Shown here: positions 1 to 9,303 of the stretch, piece by piece | Numbering within the stretch: the first letter of the stretch is position 1 | Layout: every line of letters begins with the position of its first letter | Assembly (NCBI GenBank): GCA_903813345.2 | Contig: CAIIXF020000010.1 | Location: 4,269,169-4,333,168, forward strand | Source of the DNA: Owenia fusiformis | Taxonomy: Eukaryota > Annelida > Polychaeta > Sabellida > Oweniidae | Direction of reading: 5' to 3' | DNA: 64,000 nt | Program-made: the position numbers and the translations under genes | The notes under the pieces: model-generated | Told to the model about the DNA's origin: nothing | Seen by the model: only the letters and a program-made list of their open reading frames with translations | The model's database searches: none

Positions 1-1037
1 TATTTGATTTAATTTCACGGAGGACACATGGGTGCATATTGTCAGGTCCCATAGATTTGTTAGCATCTAGTTTTAACAGTTTCTCCAATATCCGATCCTC
101 GTCAATTGTTATATCATTTAGTGGGACTTCTCCTGTATATATTGCATCAACATGTGGAAATTGTTCCATGTTCTCTTGTGTGAAGATACTGGAGAAGTAT
201 CTGTTGAATTCCTCTGCTGTTTCAGTGTCATTCTCTGTTGATGATCCATTGGCTCTTTCAACACTGCCAATTTTATGATCTGTTTTCCTTTTACTGTTAC
301 TGTAGTTCCAAAAACTTTTTGGGTTCTTTTTCATATTTTTGGATAAATCTGTTTCAAATTGCTTCTTTAGCTCTCTCGTCTTGGCTCTAAGGGAATTTCT
401 AGCTTCCCTGTACTTCTCGAAGTCGGCAGCTGATTTAGTTTCCCTGTATCTACGCCAGTGCGCATATTTTCTTTTGTTGAGTTTAAGTGTTGGTTTATTC
501 ATCCAGATATTTTTCCTTCTTTGTTTACTTGGCTTTGAAATAGGGACGCATGTTTCTAGGGCATCATTGTATTTCTCTTTGAAACAGGACCATGCTTCCT
601 TCACGTCCTTATCTTTCAGTGTGTTTTCCCACTCTATCTTACTGAGTATGTCATTCATCTTTTTGTAGTCTCCATTTCTGTAGTTGTATCTCTTTGTTGC
701 TGGTTTAGCCGATTTTTTCGCTCTCAGTGTTGTGTTGAAACATAGGCATATATGGTCACTTAGCCCTAAAGGGGGGAGATAGTTAATTTCCCCAATCAGT
801 CTGTCATCATTGACTAGTATAATATCTAGAAGACTCGGATTTTGGCCGGGTCTATATCTTGTGTTTTGGTCCACCTTCTGTATCAGGAACAGTTCTTGGA
901 TACATTCTATAAATAAGTGTGATGAGTGTGTAGTGGGTGCTGTACTCTCTTGAGTATTCCAGTTGATTTCTGGGTAGTTGAGATCCCCTAATATAATCAC
1001 GTGATCTGCCTGTATTCTATTCATCACTGTAGATAAT
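1..1037 (-). mobile_element. LINE fragment: endonuclease C-terminus and start of reverse transcriptase (CR1/jockey-like)
   Basis: Reading the minus strand from about 1019 down to base 1 gives one frame with no stop (about 340 codons), running off the window edge. It shows the end of an APE-type endonuclease, with an ILGDLN motif near 985 and the SDH motif near 750. A basic linker follows, then the N-terminal reverse-transcriptase motif around KSMGPDNMHP near 40. Such proteins nick target DNA and copy their own RNA into it. The fragment lacks the N-terminal endonuclease, and its truncated 5' junction at 1037/1038 coincides with the edge of the 1-kb duplication. The open frame implies a fairly young copy. 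CR1 versus jockey clade is not resolved. Confidence 0.85.
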
Positions 1038-2057
1038 AGGCTTTGGGCCTAAGTAAGATTGTGCCATGATCACAAGGATTGTACCAAATACACACAGCAG
1101 TGGCTGAATGCAAAGGGAGCAAAGGGTACTATGTGAGGGAAAGAAAACTGAAATAAATCAGATTTTTTATCCTTTTACAAAGGATTGGTATCGATATGGC
1201 GAACTGAATTCAAAATTGTTTTTCTCTCAAACCAATTATTGAAAAAGCACTGTCCTTTACATGTATGTAATGGTCACTGGTTGAAAACAATCTGAAGCAG
1301 AATATATTATATTATATATACTAGATAATAGCATATACATTTTTTATAGCATATACATTTTCTTTGACCTCTCAATATTATAGTTGTACAAAGGAAAGTT
1401 TGGTTCATTTAACAAAAAGTATTCAAAAAATTAAAACAAAAACCACCAAAATATATTAAAGTAAACATTTTATTCATTAACAAGATTCTTTTTTTATAAC
1501 CAAACTTTCCCTTATACAGTTACAATATTGTGAGACCTAAACATTTGTACATGTATATGTCATTTTGTACAGATAGATGTTCCATTTCAGACCATCGAGT
1601 GTTAATTTTAGGAAACAACACCCAAAAAGAATGATCATAACGCAATGCATTGAGTCTTTGGCTTCAATTCTTATCACACATTGCAAAATATTTTTCACAA
1701 AATCATTTAAAAGATACAAAATATTATTGTATAACTGTATGCAGTTGCATGAAATAGTGTGGCCTAATTGGCTGGAATTGGACATACCTTGCCTGGCTAG
1801 CTACAGTATTTATGAATCAGATTTGACAATTTGCAATTTGATAGTAGTTGCACTATATCGTTTTATAATCTAATGAAACTAACGATCATATATAATTATT
1901 ACATGTACATACATGTAATGTATTTATTATTTGTAAAATATATCTCTTACAATCATACTATACAATAAACATGCCTAAGTTTCAGGCCTATGATTTAAAA
2001 AGATTTACATAATCATCATTGTATTTCTGCAATACACAGTTCCATTTGAAATGAACT
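1038..2057. repeat. Left copy of a 1,020-bp near-identical duplication (pairs with 7754-8773)
   Basis: This segment matches 7754-8773 at a constant offset of 6,716 bp. I saw only two substitutions (near 1332 and 1625) on reading. It starts exactly at the LINE junction and ends exactly where retroelement sequence begins. The right-hand copy is the 3' flank plus the last 70 coding bases of HYKK exon 6B. The left copy is therefore a severed duplicate of host DNA, not part of the retroelement. Confidence 0.95.
1988..2057 (-). pseudogene. Severed copy of the last 23 codons of HYKK exon 6B
   Basis: Inside the left duplication, 1988-2057 on the minus strand equals 8704-8773, the C-terminal codons and TAG stop of HYKK alternative exon 6B. 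It is cut off upstream at 2057/2058, where gag-like retroelement sequence starts. No acceptor or upstream coding sequence remains, so it cannot encode anything on its own. Confidence 0.85.
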
Positions 2058-3022
2058 GCGCACTACGAGGAATGCAAAGACTTCAAGACGAGGTTAATCA
2101 GAAGTTAGCCCAAATCGCACCCGGATTCCAGAATCGACCAATCACCACAAAAACCAACAAAACCAAACAGAAGAAAGAGAAGAAGATCCCCAAAGACAAA
2201 GACATTAAGCACAAAACCAAAAAAGGTAAAAAAAATTCACATAGGTCTAGTAAGAATTATTTTTCCTCAAGTGAATCCTCAGCATCTTTAAGTTCAACCT
2301 CAGATTCAAGCTCCGAGTCTTTGTCAAGTGAATCAGATTATGATACTGAGTCTGAATCAAATTCCTCTGAATCAAAATATTCAAAAAAATCAAGAAAGAC
2401 CAAACATAGATCAAGCAAAAAAAAATCAGGAATAAATCAAACCCATTCAAAGTCTTGTAAAAATCCTCAAAAATATCCTCATATAGGCCTCAAATATGAA
2501 TTTGCAAGAATGAATGTCAAATACAAAGACCTAGACATAAATCTGTTCGTGGCAGGAGTTTTGAATTTGGTGGTCAATGAGATAGAATATCATAAAATCT
2601 CAAGGTCAGGTGTTGTCATCAAATTAAAGCATTTAATGGAGTTGATGTATTTGAACAAAAGAGGTTTTTCATGGGTCCAAGTTAGAAATTTCCATGCTAA
2701 CATTCTAAGTGAGATTGAGTCAGGGGAATTTTCTTGGGGTGACGATACGACTCACATTTTGAACCACCTCTCTGTACAGAACCAAGTTAATAAAAAGCCT
2801 CAAAACATCCAAGTTCATACAGGTCAAAACATTAGCTGGTACTGCATAGATTTCAACAAAGACAACTGCGCAGAAAATTCTGCGCATATGTCAAAACAGC
2901 AGATCAAAGGACAAGTTAGATTGTTAGAACACATTTGTTCGGTTTGTTATAACAAAGACAGGTCCAAGTCAAATCATTCAAAAACTAAATGCCTGCAAGG
3001 CATTTCTCATCCGAGTAAGTAA
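2051..3022 (+). CDS. Gag-like protein of the DIRS/Ngaro element (N-terminally truncated)
   Basis: This 323-codon frame has a lysine-rich start, a long serine/acidic tract (roughly residues 70-115) and a second basic stretch. A globular part follows (about 140-265), and then a Cys/His-containing tail. No named domain is recognised; ORF1 of such elements is thought to encode a nucleic-acid-binding gag-like protein. The first ATG and the next codon lie in host-derived sequence, so this start is an accident of the junction and the real N-terminus is lost. The stop overlaps a good splice-donor match (GTAAGT, 3015-3020). Confidence 0.75.
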   Translation: MNCALRGMQRLQDEVNQKLAQIAPGFQNRPITTKTNKTKQKKEKKIPKDKDIKHKTKKGKKNSHRSSKNYFSSSESSASLSSTSDSSSESLSSESDYDTESESNSSESKYSKKSRKTKHRSSKKKSGINQTHSKSCKNPQKYPHIGLKYEFARMNVKYKDLDINLFVAGVLNLVVNEIEYHKISRSGVVIKLKHLMELMYLNKRGFSWVQVRNFHANILSEIESGEFSWGDDTTHILNHLSVQNQVNKKPQNIQVHTGQNISWYCIDFNKDNCAENSAHMSKQQIKGQVRLLEHICSVCYNKDRSKSNHSKTKCLQGISHPSK

Positions 3023-3047
3023 TTTAGAAAAAGAACTTACTTCAACT

Positions 3048-4982
3048 TTGGACTTATCTCTGTTAGATCAAACAGAAACTTATGTTGTAGATAAGGATAA
3101 GAATTACAATTTTGACACAACACAACACTTAGGGTACACAAACCCAACAAACACAATTTTAGCATGCACACAAACAGAAAGTACATGCAACAACCACATA
3201 CACAACAACACACAGAGTCTACAAACAATTTTGACAGTTCAAGACGAACTTATATTACCGGACTCACCAACACTTTTACAATCACCACATGAACAATGGC
3301 CACCTACGTTAGTTCAAAATCATGGCCTATACATTGAATTACACAACAACATCACACAAACAGGGGCTTACAATTTTGAAAAGGCACGTATACCTCTACC
3401 AACACCTCTGATAATAGAAAATTGGAAAAAACTCTTGTCAGACTATTCAGATAAAGAAATAGTCAAATTTTTGGAATTTGGTTGGCCCATAGGTTTCGAG
3501 GGAATTATAACACCCAATAACAAACCTACTAACCACGGCAATGCTCACAATTTTCCTAAACACATTGACCAGTTCATTATTAAGGAGGTGCAAAAGAGAG
3601 GTACTATAGGCCCTTTCAACAATAACCCTTTTTCACACAACATACTTTTATCCCCACTCAATACAGCGGATAAAAAGAATTCAGAATTACGACGCACTAT
3701 TGTAGATCTCAGTTTCCCACCAGGAAACGGCATAAACGATGGTATTCCTGAAGGTCAATTTCTTGGAGAAGAAATCAATCTTACTTACCCTTCAATTGAT
3801 GATTATTCACAAATCATAATCAAATTAGGTAAAGGTTGCGCTTTATTCAAGGTCGACCTGTCTAGAGCATATAGACAATTGCATCTAGATCCTTTTGATT
3901 ACGACAAGATCACCTTTTGTTGGAGACAAAAAATCTTTTTTGACGTAGTTCTGCCTTTCGGTCTCAGGACTGCGGCATACATTTGCCAAAGAGTTACTAA
4001 TGCTATCACATACATTCACCAACAACAAGGTTACCATGTAATCAATTACTTGGATGACTTCGGAGGTTGCGAACCTTTTGATAACGTGAATTCAGCAGTC
4101 AGTCACTTAAAACAAACACTCACTTCACTTGGCTTATCAGAATCCTCAGAGAAATATCTTGCTCCAAGTAACAAAATGGAGTTCCTGGGCATTCTGGTAA
4201 ACACCAACAATATGACACTCTCAGTCACACAAGACAGACTATTAGAAATTACACAACTAATAGAACATTGGTTAACTTTAAACAGTGCGACCAAAAAACA
4301 ATTAGAAAGTCTTTTAGGTAAACTCCTCTTTGTCTCAAAATGCGTTAGAGGGAGCAGGGTGTTCATTAATAGACTCCTGGTTAAGTTCAGAAGCTTGAAA
4401 AAACAACATCATAAGTTCAAAATCTGTTCACAATTCAAGAAAGACTTAGTGTGGTGGAAACATTTCATGGGCACCTACAATGGAGTCACAGTCATCCCTG
4501 ATAGTGAATGGACACCTTTAGATTCCATTGTGGCCACTGATGCATGTAACACAGGTTTAGGTGGATATTCACATAACAAATTTTATCACACTACCATCCC
4601 ACTTTCCTTACAATCTCACAGCATTAACGCTTTGGAATTACTAGCTATTTTATTAGCATTAAAACTCTGGGGTCACCACTTTCAAAAGAAACGCGTTTTG
4701 GTCAATTGCGACAACCAAACTTCGGTATTGGTGATCAACACCGGTAAATCCAGAGATAAGTTTTTACTGTTGCTCTTAAGAGAAATTTCTTTCGTAGCAG
4801 CTACGCACAACTTTCAAATCAAAGCAACACACATACCCGGTCATACCAATGTGTTAGCAGATAGTCTCAGCAGGTGGCATACAGGCTTAGAATTCCAAAA
4901 CAAAGCTAAACAATTGCTCCCAGAGAATTCAGTCGAGTACAAAATCAAATCCTTTCATTTCAATTTTAATGAATGTTGGTAA
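3048..4982 (+). CDS. Reverse transcriptase / RNase H of the DIRS/Ngaro element
   Basis: The 644-codon frame carries a reverse transcriptase with the motif VDLSRAYRQL (about residue 270) and the polymerase box YLDD (about 339). The RNase H domain starts at ATDACNTGLGGY (about 496), continues with LELLA and CDNQTS, and ends near HIPGHTNVLADSLSR. The catalytic aspartates are present and there are no internal stops. No ATG lies upstream of the polymerase core. The first codon here is TTG and the frame stays open backward into the gag frame, so expression probably needs frameshifting or splicing from ORF1. It overlaps the recombinase frame by 10 bases. Confidence 0.9.
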   Translation: MDLSLLDQTETYVVDKDKNYNFDTTQHLGYTNPTNTILACTQTESTCNNHIHNNTQSLQTILTVQDELILPDSPTLLQSPHEQWPPTLVQNHGLYIELHNNITQTGAYNFEKARIPLPTPLIIENWKKLLSDYSDKEIVKFLEFGWPIGFEGIITPNNKPTNHGNAHNFPKHIDQFIIKEVQKRGTIGPFNNNPFSHNILLSPLNTADKKNSELRRTIVDLSFPPGNGINDGIPEGQFLGEEINLTYPSIDDYSQIIIKLGKGCALFKVDLSRAYRQLHLDPFDYDKITFCWRQKIFFDVVLPFGLRTAAYICQRVTNAITYIHQQQGYHVINYLDDFGGCEPFDNVNSAVSHLKQTLTSLGLSESSEKYLAPSNKMEFLGILVNTNNMTLSVTQDRLLEITQLIEHWLTLNSATKKQLESLLGKLLFVSKCVRGSRVFINRLLVKFRSLKKQHHKFKICSQFKKDLVWWKHFMGTYNGVTVIPDSEWTPLDSIVATDACNTGLGGYSHNKFYHTTIPLSLQSHSINALELLAILLALKLWGHHFQKKRVLVNCDNQTSVLVINTGKSRDKFLLLLLREISFVAATHNFQIKATHIPGHTNVLADSLSRWHTGLEFQNKAKQLLPENSVEYKIKSFHFNFNECW

Positions 4983-5965
4983 TTTTTCCAGATCAAATCA
5001 AGGAGCTCAAAAAGCAAGCTAATCACAACATGATGTCTGCATATAACAGCAAAACCTGGCAGAATTTATACACACAATGGAGGACTTTTCTTTTATTTTG
5101 TGTTTATTACAACATGGCATTTTTACCAGTTCAAACAGACACCATTCTTATTTACATGCAATTCTTGAGTAGGACTTTCAAATCAGTGTCTTCCATTTTA
5201 AATTATGTAAACGGCATAAAAGTTCTACATTTATTACATGAATTGCCCTTTCCTTTACTTCATAGGGAATTCCAATACAAACTCCTTTATAAAGGTTTAC
5301 AAAGAAATAATCTACACACCGTCAAAAGAGCTTTACCTATTACCCCAGAAATTTTAACTCAAATTTTTGGCTCGTTAGATCTAACCTCAGATTTAGAGTC
5401 CACATTTTGGTTTCTAATCCTCACACTTACGTTCTTATTCGCAAGAGCAGGAAACATTATCCCTTATACAACTTCTACTTTTGAGAACAACAAACATCTT
5501 TTACAACAAGATATTTTCAAACAAGACTCAGCTGGTTTGATTTTCCTCATAAAACACTCTAAAACAAACCAAGCAGCACAACGCATTTTAACACTTCCGG
5601 TGTTAGCCAAAGAAAGTTCTCCCTTAAATATTGTGTCCGCATTCAATCATAAAAATTCTTTCCATAAATATAAGAAAACTTTTCCAGCCTTTCTTTACTC
5701 AAAGAATGGTAAATTGATTACATTTACAAGGCAAAAATTCGTTAAAATTTTGAGAAACAAATTACAAAATTTAGGATATAATCCTTCATTTTATAGTGGA
5801 CATAGTTGCAGAAGAGGGGGAGCTTCCTGGGCATTCAACGCTAACGTTACTGGTGAAGCCATTAAGGCACATGGAGATTGGGCTTCGCAGTGTTATCTTA
5901 GATACATAGAATTGAATATCGCTTCCAAACTGGCAGTCAGTCATAGAATGTTAGCACAAATTTAA
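4973..5965 (+). CDS. Tyrosine recombinase of the DIRS/Ngaro element
   Basis: The 330-codon frame has the C-terminal catalytic layout of tyrosine recombinases. The box-I arginine is in FLFARAGNI (about residue 160), the lysine-bearing beta hairpin is near HSKTN, and the box-II pattern HSCRRGG is near 278. An HGDW motif and the nucleophile region CYLRYIE follow near 305. The alpha-helical N-terminal part resembles a core-binding domain. This enzyme replaces the integrase of LTR elements and joins the circular intermediate to the target without a target-site duplication. All key residues are present. It starts at an ATG inside the end of the RT frame. Confidence 0.9.
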   Translation: MLVIFPDQIKELKKQANHNMMSAYNSKTWQNLYTQWRTFLLFCVYYNMAFLPVQTDTILIYMQFLSRTFKSVSSILNYVNGIKVLHLLHELPFPLLHREFQYKLLYKGLQRNNLHTVKRALPITPEILTQIFGSLDLTSDLESTFWFLILTLTFLFARAGNIIPYTTSTFENNKHLLQQDIFKQDSAGLIFLIKHSKTNQAAQRILTLPVLAKESSPLNIVSAFNHKNSFHKYKKTFPAFLYSKNGKLITFTRQKFVKILRNKLQNLGYNPSFYSGHSCRRGGASWAFNANVTGEAIKAHGDWASQCYLRYIELNIASKLAVSHRMLAQI

Positions 5966-6025
5966 TCAAATTCACTACTTTACGCATGGTAAATGTTCAT
6001 AAGTTTATTCTTGGCGCCTCGGCTT

Positions 6026-6415
6026 GGTGGGCGCGACCAGTTTGATTACTTTAAATTATCATGAAAACATAATAAATATGTTTTCTTGCAAACTAGTCGC
6101 CCTTGCGCCAAATAAATGTGTTATAAGTTTCATTTTACTTTATGTTTTTATGTTTTTGTTTTATTTTACGTTGTCTTGTTTTGAGTCTTATTTAATTTAT
6201 GTATGTTTTGTCAATAAACTGTAATATTTTAAGTGTCATAATATGTCACTTTATTGTTTGTATTTAACTAACAAACTAAGTGTTTGTAATGTATTGTATT
6301 CTTGTGTTGTAACAGTTTCCATACAAAGAAACACAAATCTTATTTGAATGAATCATCAATAAACTATAAATTATTATTTTAACCAATTTTCAGTTACTTG
6401 GATCAATTTAATTTG
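6026..6415 (+). repeat. Split direct repeat B1 of the DIRS/Ngaro element
   Basis: The 390-bp repeat begins GGTGGGCGCGACCAG and recurs at 6803-7192 with no difference that I could see. It contains AATAAA signals (for example near 6211), so it may also supply the 3' end of the element's RNA. Confidence 0.93.
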
Positions 6416-6802
6416 TCGTATTTTTGAGACCAATTGTTGGTACCTAAAATGCCGTAATTTAATTGGTCAACATAAATTAACTTCAACCAATAGAAACCTT
6501 ACCTGTTGTCACATGACCCAATATTATAATTATTACCCGCCAATTTTACTTACCTTCACTTACACAAAGAACTTCCTTATATCAACACCTTCTTTTTAAA
6601 ATTCCAGGTAAGGTTTTTATACTTTCATTATTTCAAATCAAGTTATTTTCAATATTGTAATTAATTAAAGTAATTTCAATCTTTTATTTACAACAAAGAA
6701 CTTCTTATATCAACAGCTTCTTTTTAAAATTCCAGTCCACATTAAATTTCATTTCCCCACCCTAAACCCACCCTCTACATTTTATCAAGATTTCACAATT
6801 AG
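6416..6802 (+). repeat. Internal A2 segment between the split repeats
   Basis: This 387-bp spacer lies between B1 and B2, the place of A2 in Ngaro/PAT-type elements. It holds an internal duplication of about 40 bp (near 6565-6606 and 6696-6735) sharing AAAGAACTT and TTCTTTTTAAAATTCCAG. The matching A1 at the left end is absent because the element is truncated there. Confidence 0.7.
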
Positions 6803-7192
6803 GGTGGGCGCGACCAGTTTGATTACTTTAAATTATCATGAAAACATAATAAATATGTTTTCTTGCAAACTAGTCGCCCTTGCGCCAAATAAATGTGTTA
6901 TAAGTTTCATTTTACTTTATGTTTTTATGTTTTTGTTTTATTTTACGTTGTCTTGTTTTGAGTCTTATTTAATTTATGTATGTTTTGTCAATAAACTGTA
7001 ATATTTTAAGTGTCATAATATGTCACTTTATTGTTTGTATTTAACTAACAAACTAAGTGTTTGTAATGTATTGTATTCTTGTGTTGTAACAGTTTCCATA
7101 CAAAGAAACACAAATCTTATTTGAATGAATCATCAATAAACTATAAATTATTATTTTAACCAATTTTCAGTTACTTGGATCAATTTAATTTG
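6803..7192 (+). repeat. Split direct repeat B2, right end of the DIRS/Ngaro element
   Basis: This is the second copy of the 390-bp repeat. The match to B1 ends at TCAATTTAATTTG (7192), after which the sequence is unrelated, so 7192 marks the right terminus. The element joins unduplicated DNA (7193-7753). Confidence 0.93.
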
Positions 7193-7753
7193 AGTTCATG
7201 GGAGGCCCGGATAGAGGTACCCTACCTAGGCCTAAGTAACCTCAGAAATGGAGGGAAAATTGAAAAAATTAAAAATTGTTTTTTTTTCATTTTCCATGAA
7301 ATAGCCTGCTTAGTTTACTCATATTTACCGGTATTAACCTACATAACATAAGCAATAATGTTTGCGTCGCCATTAGATGTTACACTACATACCTCCAAGG
7401 AGCTACAACTGTCGTATTTTACACCTTTTACTGGTAATTGTGAAATAAAAGTAGATTTGTTTTTGATATTTCAAACCGGAAGTATGTGCTATTTATACGA
7501 ACGGACAGAACATTGTGACGAAATACAGTTCTTACTTTACCCATATAACTTTGTCTTAATTTGGACCTACATGTAGGTCCTACAGTATATCTAAATGTAT
7601 TTTCATACAATACTGATATTTATCATTCCAAAATCAGTAATGGCTCTGAATTATTAAAATGTGACAACAGATTTCAATTATGCAGGATGTATTTATTTAT
7701 TTAACATCTGCCATGATTTATGATTGTGCTTACTCGAGTCTTTAGCTATGAGA
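7193..7753. other. Unduplicated spacer between the retroelement and the right 1-kb copy
   Basis: These 561 bp lie between the retroelement's right end and the right duplicate. Apart from short open frames without support I see no gene. The stretch is absent before the left copy within this window, where LINE sequence occupies that place instead. Confidence 0.6.
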
Positions 7754-8773
7754 AGGCTTTGGGCCTAAGTAAGATTGTGCCATGATCACAAGGATTGTAC
7801 CAAATACACACAGCAGTGGCTGAATGCAAAGGGAGCAAAGGGTACTATGTGAGGGAAAGAAAACTGAAATAAATCAGATTTTTTATCCTTTTACAAAGGA
7901 TTGGTATCGATATGGCGAACTGAATTCAAAATTGTTTTTCTCTCAAACCAATTATTGAAAAAGCACTGTCCTTTACATGTATGTAATGGTCACTGGTTGA
8001 AAACAATCTGAAGCAGAATATATTATATTATATATACTAGATAATAGAATATACATTTTTTATAGCATATACATTTTCTTTGACCTCTCAATATTATAGT
8101 TGTACAAAGGAAAGTTTGGTTCATTTAACAAAAAGTATTCAAAAAATTAAAACAAAAACCACCAAAATATATTAAAGTAAACATTTTATTCATTAACAAG
8201 ATTCTTTTTTTATAACCAAACTTTCCCTTATACAGTTACAATATTGTGAGACCTAAACATTTGTACATGTATATGTCATTTTGTACAGATAGATGTTCCA
8301 TTTCAGACCATCGAGTGTTAATTTTAGGAAACAACACCCAAAATGAATGATCATAACGCAATGCATTGAGTCTTTGGCTTCAATTCTTATCACACATTGC
8401 AAAATATTTTTCACAAAATCATTTAAAAGATACAAAATATTATTGTATAACTGTATGCAGTTGCATGAAATAGTGTGGCCTAATTGGCTGGAATTGGACA
8501 TACCTTGCCTGGCTAGCTACAGTATTTATGAATCAGATTTGACAATTTGCAATTTGATAGTAGTTGCACTATATCGTTTTATAATCTAATGAAACTAACG
8601 ATCATATATAATTATTACATGTACATACATGTAATGTATTTATTATTTGTAAAATATATCTCTTACAATCATACTATACAATAAACATGCCTAAGTTTCA
8701 GGCCTATGATTTAAAAAGATTTACATAATCATCATTGTATTTCTGCAATACACAGTTCCATTTGAAATGAACT
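7754..8773. repeat. Right copy of the 1,020-bp duplication (HYKK 3' flank and exon 6B end)
   Basis: This copy is continuous with the rest of HYKK exon 6B and so is the ancestral location. It contains the 3' UTR region of that exon on the minus strand, including an AATAAA signal (TTTATT on the plus strand, near 8637). A stretch near 8300-8415 also resembles 31875-31990, so part of it is itself a dispersed repeat. Confidence 0.9.
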
Positions 8774-9287
8774 TCAGATTTGGATATATTCCAAAAGTTT
8801 CTCATTATTTTCCAGCCATTCCTTTGGGAAGTTACTAGATAATGATTTGTGGGATCATCTATATATTTTAGAGACCCCAATACAAATTCTTGTGCGAATG
8901 CTCTGTGAATGCAAATATACAGCAAATCAAGTTCTCTTGCACTAAGATCCATATGAGTAAAATAACCAGCTAGAAAGTGACCTGCGACATCAACAGGGTC
9001 AATTAAAGTGACCTCTATCATTAAGTAACAGATTGCTATCGCAACCTCAAAAATAAAATAGCTTCTGAAACTATCTCCAAAGTCAATTACACCAGTGGCA
9101 ACATATTGTTCATCATTTGTGTTAGTATTGTCATTGGCACTTTCACTGACATCAAATTGTGCGTGTTTAATCACTTGGCCATCATTTGGCACTTTGGAAT
9201 GACTACCAGCTTTTACTTGGTTTGATTTATCAATTGTTTGTATTTGCACTATGATATTTTCATCATGAAAATCTCCATGTATTATAC
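8704..9287 (-). CDS. HYKK: Alternative terminal exon 6B of HYKK (second catalytic C-lobe)
   Basis: The exon opens at a good acceptor (ATTCCAG at 9294-9288) in the same phase as exon 6A and ends at TAG. Joined to exon 5 it would give a 439-aa protein. It repeats the whole exon 6A module: HGDFHDEN (H249, D251, N256 in that isoform), then a loop 34 residues longer rich in Asn, Asp and Ser, then DFGD. Shared C-lobe segments include ICYLMIE and HFLAGY. DFGD is closer to the usual DFG form than the DFQD of 6A. No upstream exons specific to 6B lie between 9288 and 11390. It is therefore either a mutually exclusive last exon or the remnant of a tandem gene copy; intact catalytic residues favour use. 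Confidence 0.8.
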
Positions 9288-9303
9288 CTGGAATAGAAAA
9301 CAT

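Larger units (their letters stand above)
2058..7192 (+). mobile_element. DIRS/Ngaro-type tyrosine-recombinase retrotransposon, 5' truncated
   Basis: Three plus-strand frames occur in the order gag-like, reverse transcriptase/RNase H, tyrosine recombinase, the order seen in DIRS-order elements. The 3' side carries split direct repeats: B1 (6026-6415), A2 (6416-6802) and B2 (6803-7192). B1 and B2 look identical over 390 bp. Ngaro- and PAT-type elements have the plan A1-ORFs-B1-A2-B2 and integrate by site-specific recombination of a circular DNA. The left A1 repeat is missing here because the element is cut within gag at 2057/2058. No methyltransferase domain is visible, which argues against DIRS1 proper. 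Confidence 0.9.

Noticed and set aside
1537-1873. Overlapping frames repeated at 8253-8589
   Set aside because: They lie in the HYKK 3' flank and its duplicate. Identity is explained by the 1-kb duplication and there is no coding signature.
6024-7001. Repeated hydrophobic 65-codon frame
   Set aside because: It lies in the B1/B2 noncoding split repeats; the duplication explains its recurrence.
1038-8773. Very long target-site duplication of the retroelement
   Set aside because: Tyrosine-recombinase elements make no target duplication, and a 1-kb one separated by an extra 561-bp spacer fits a segmental duplication better.
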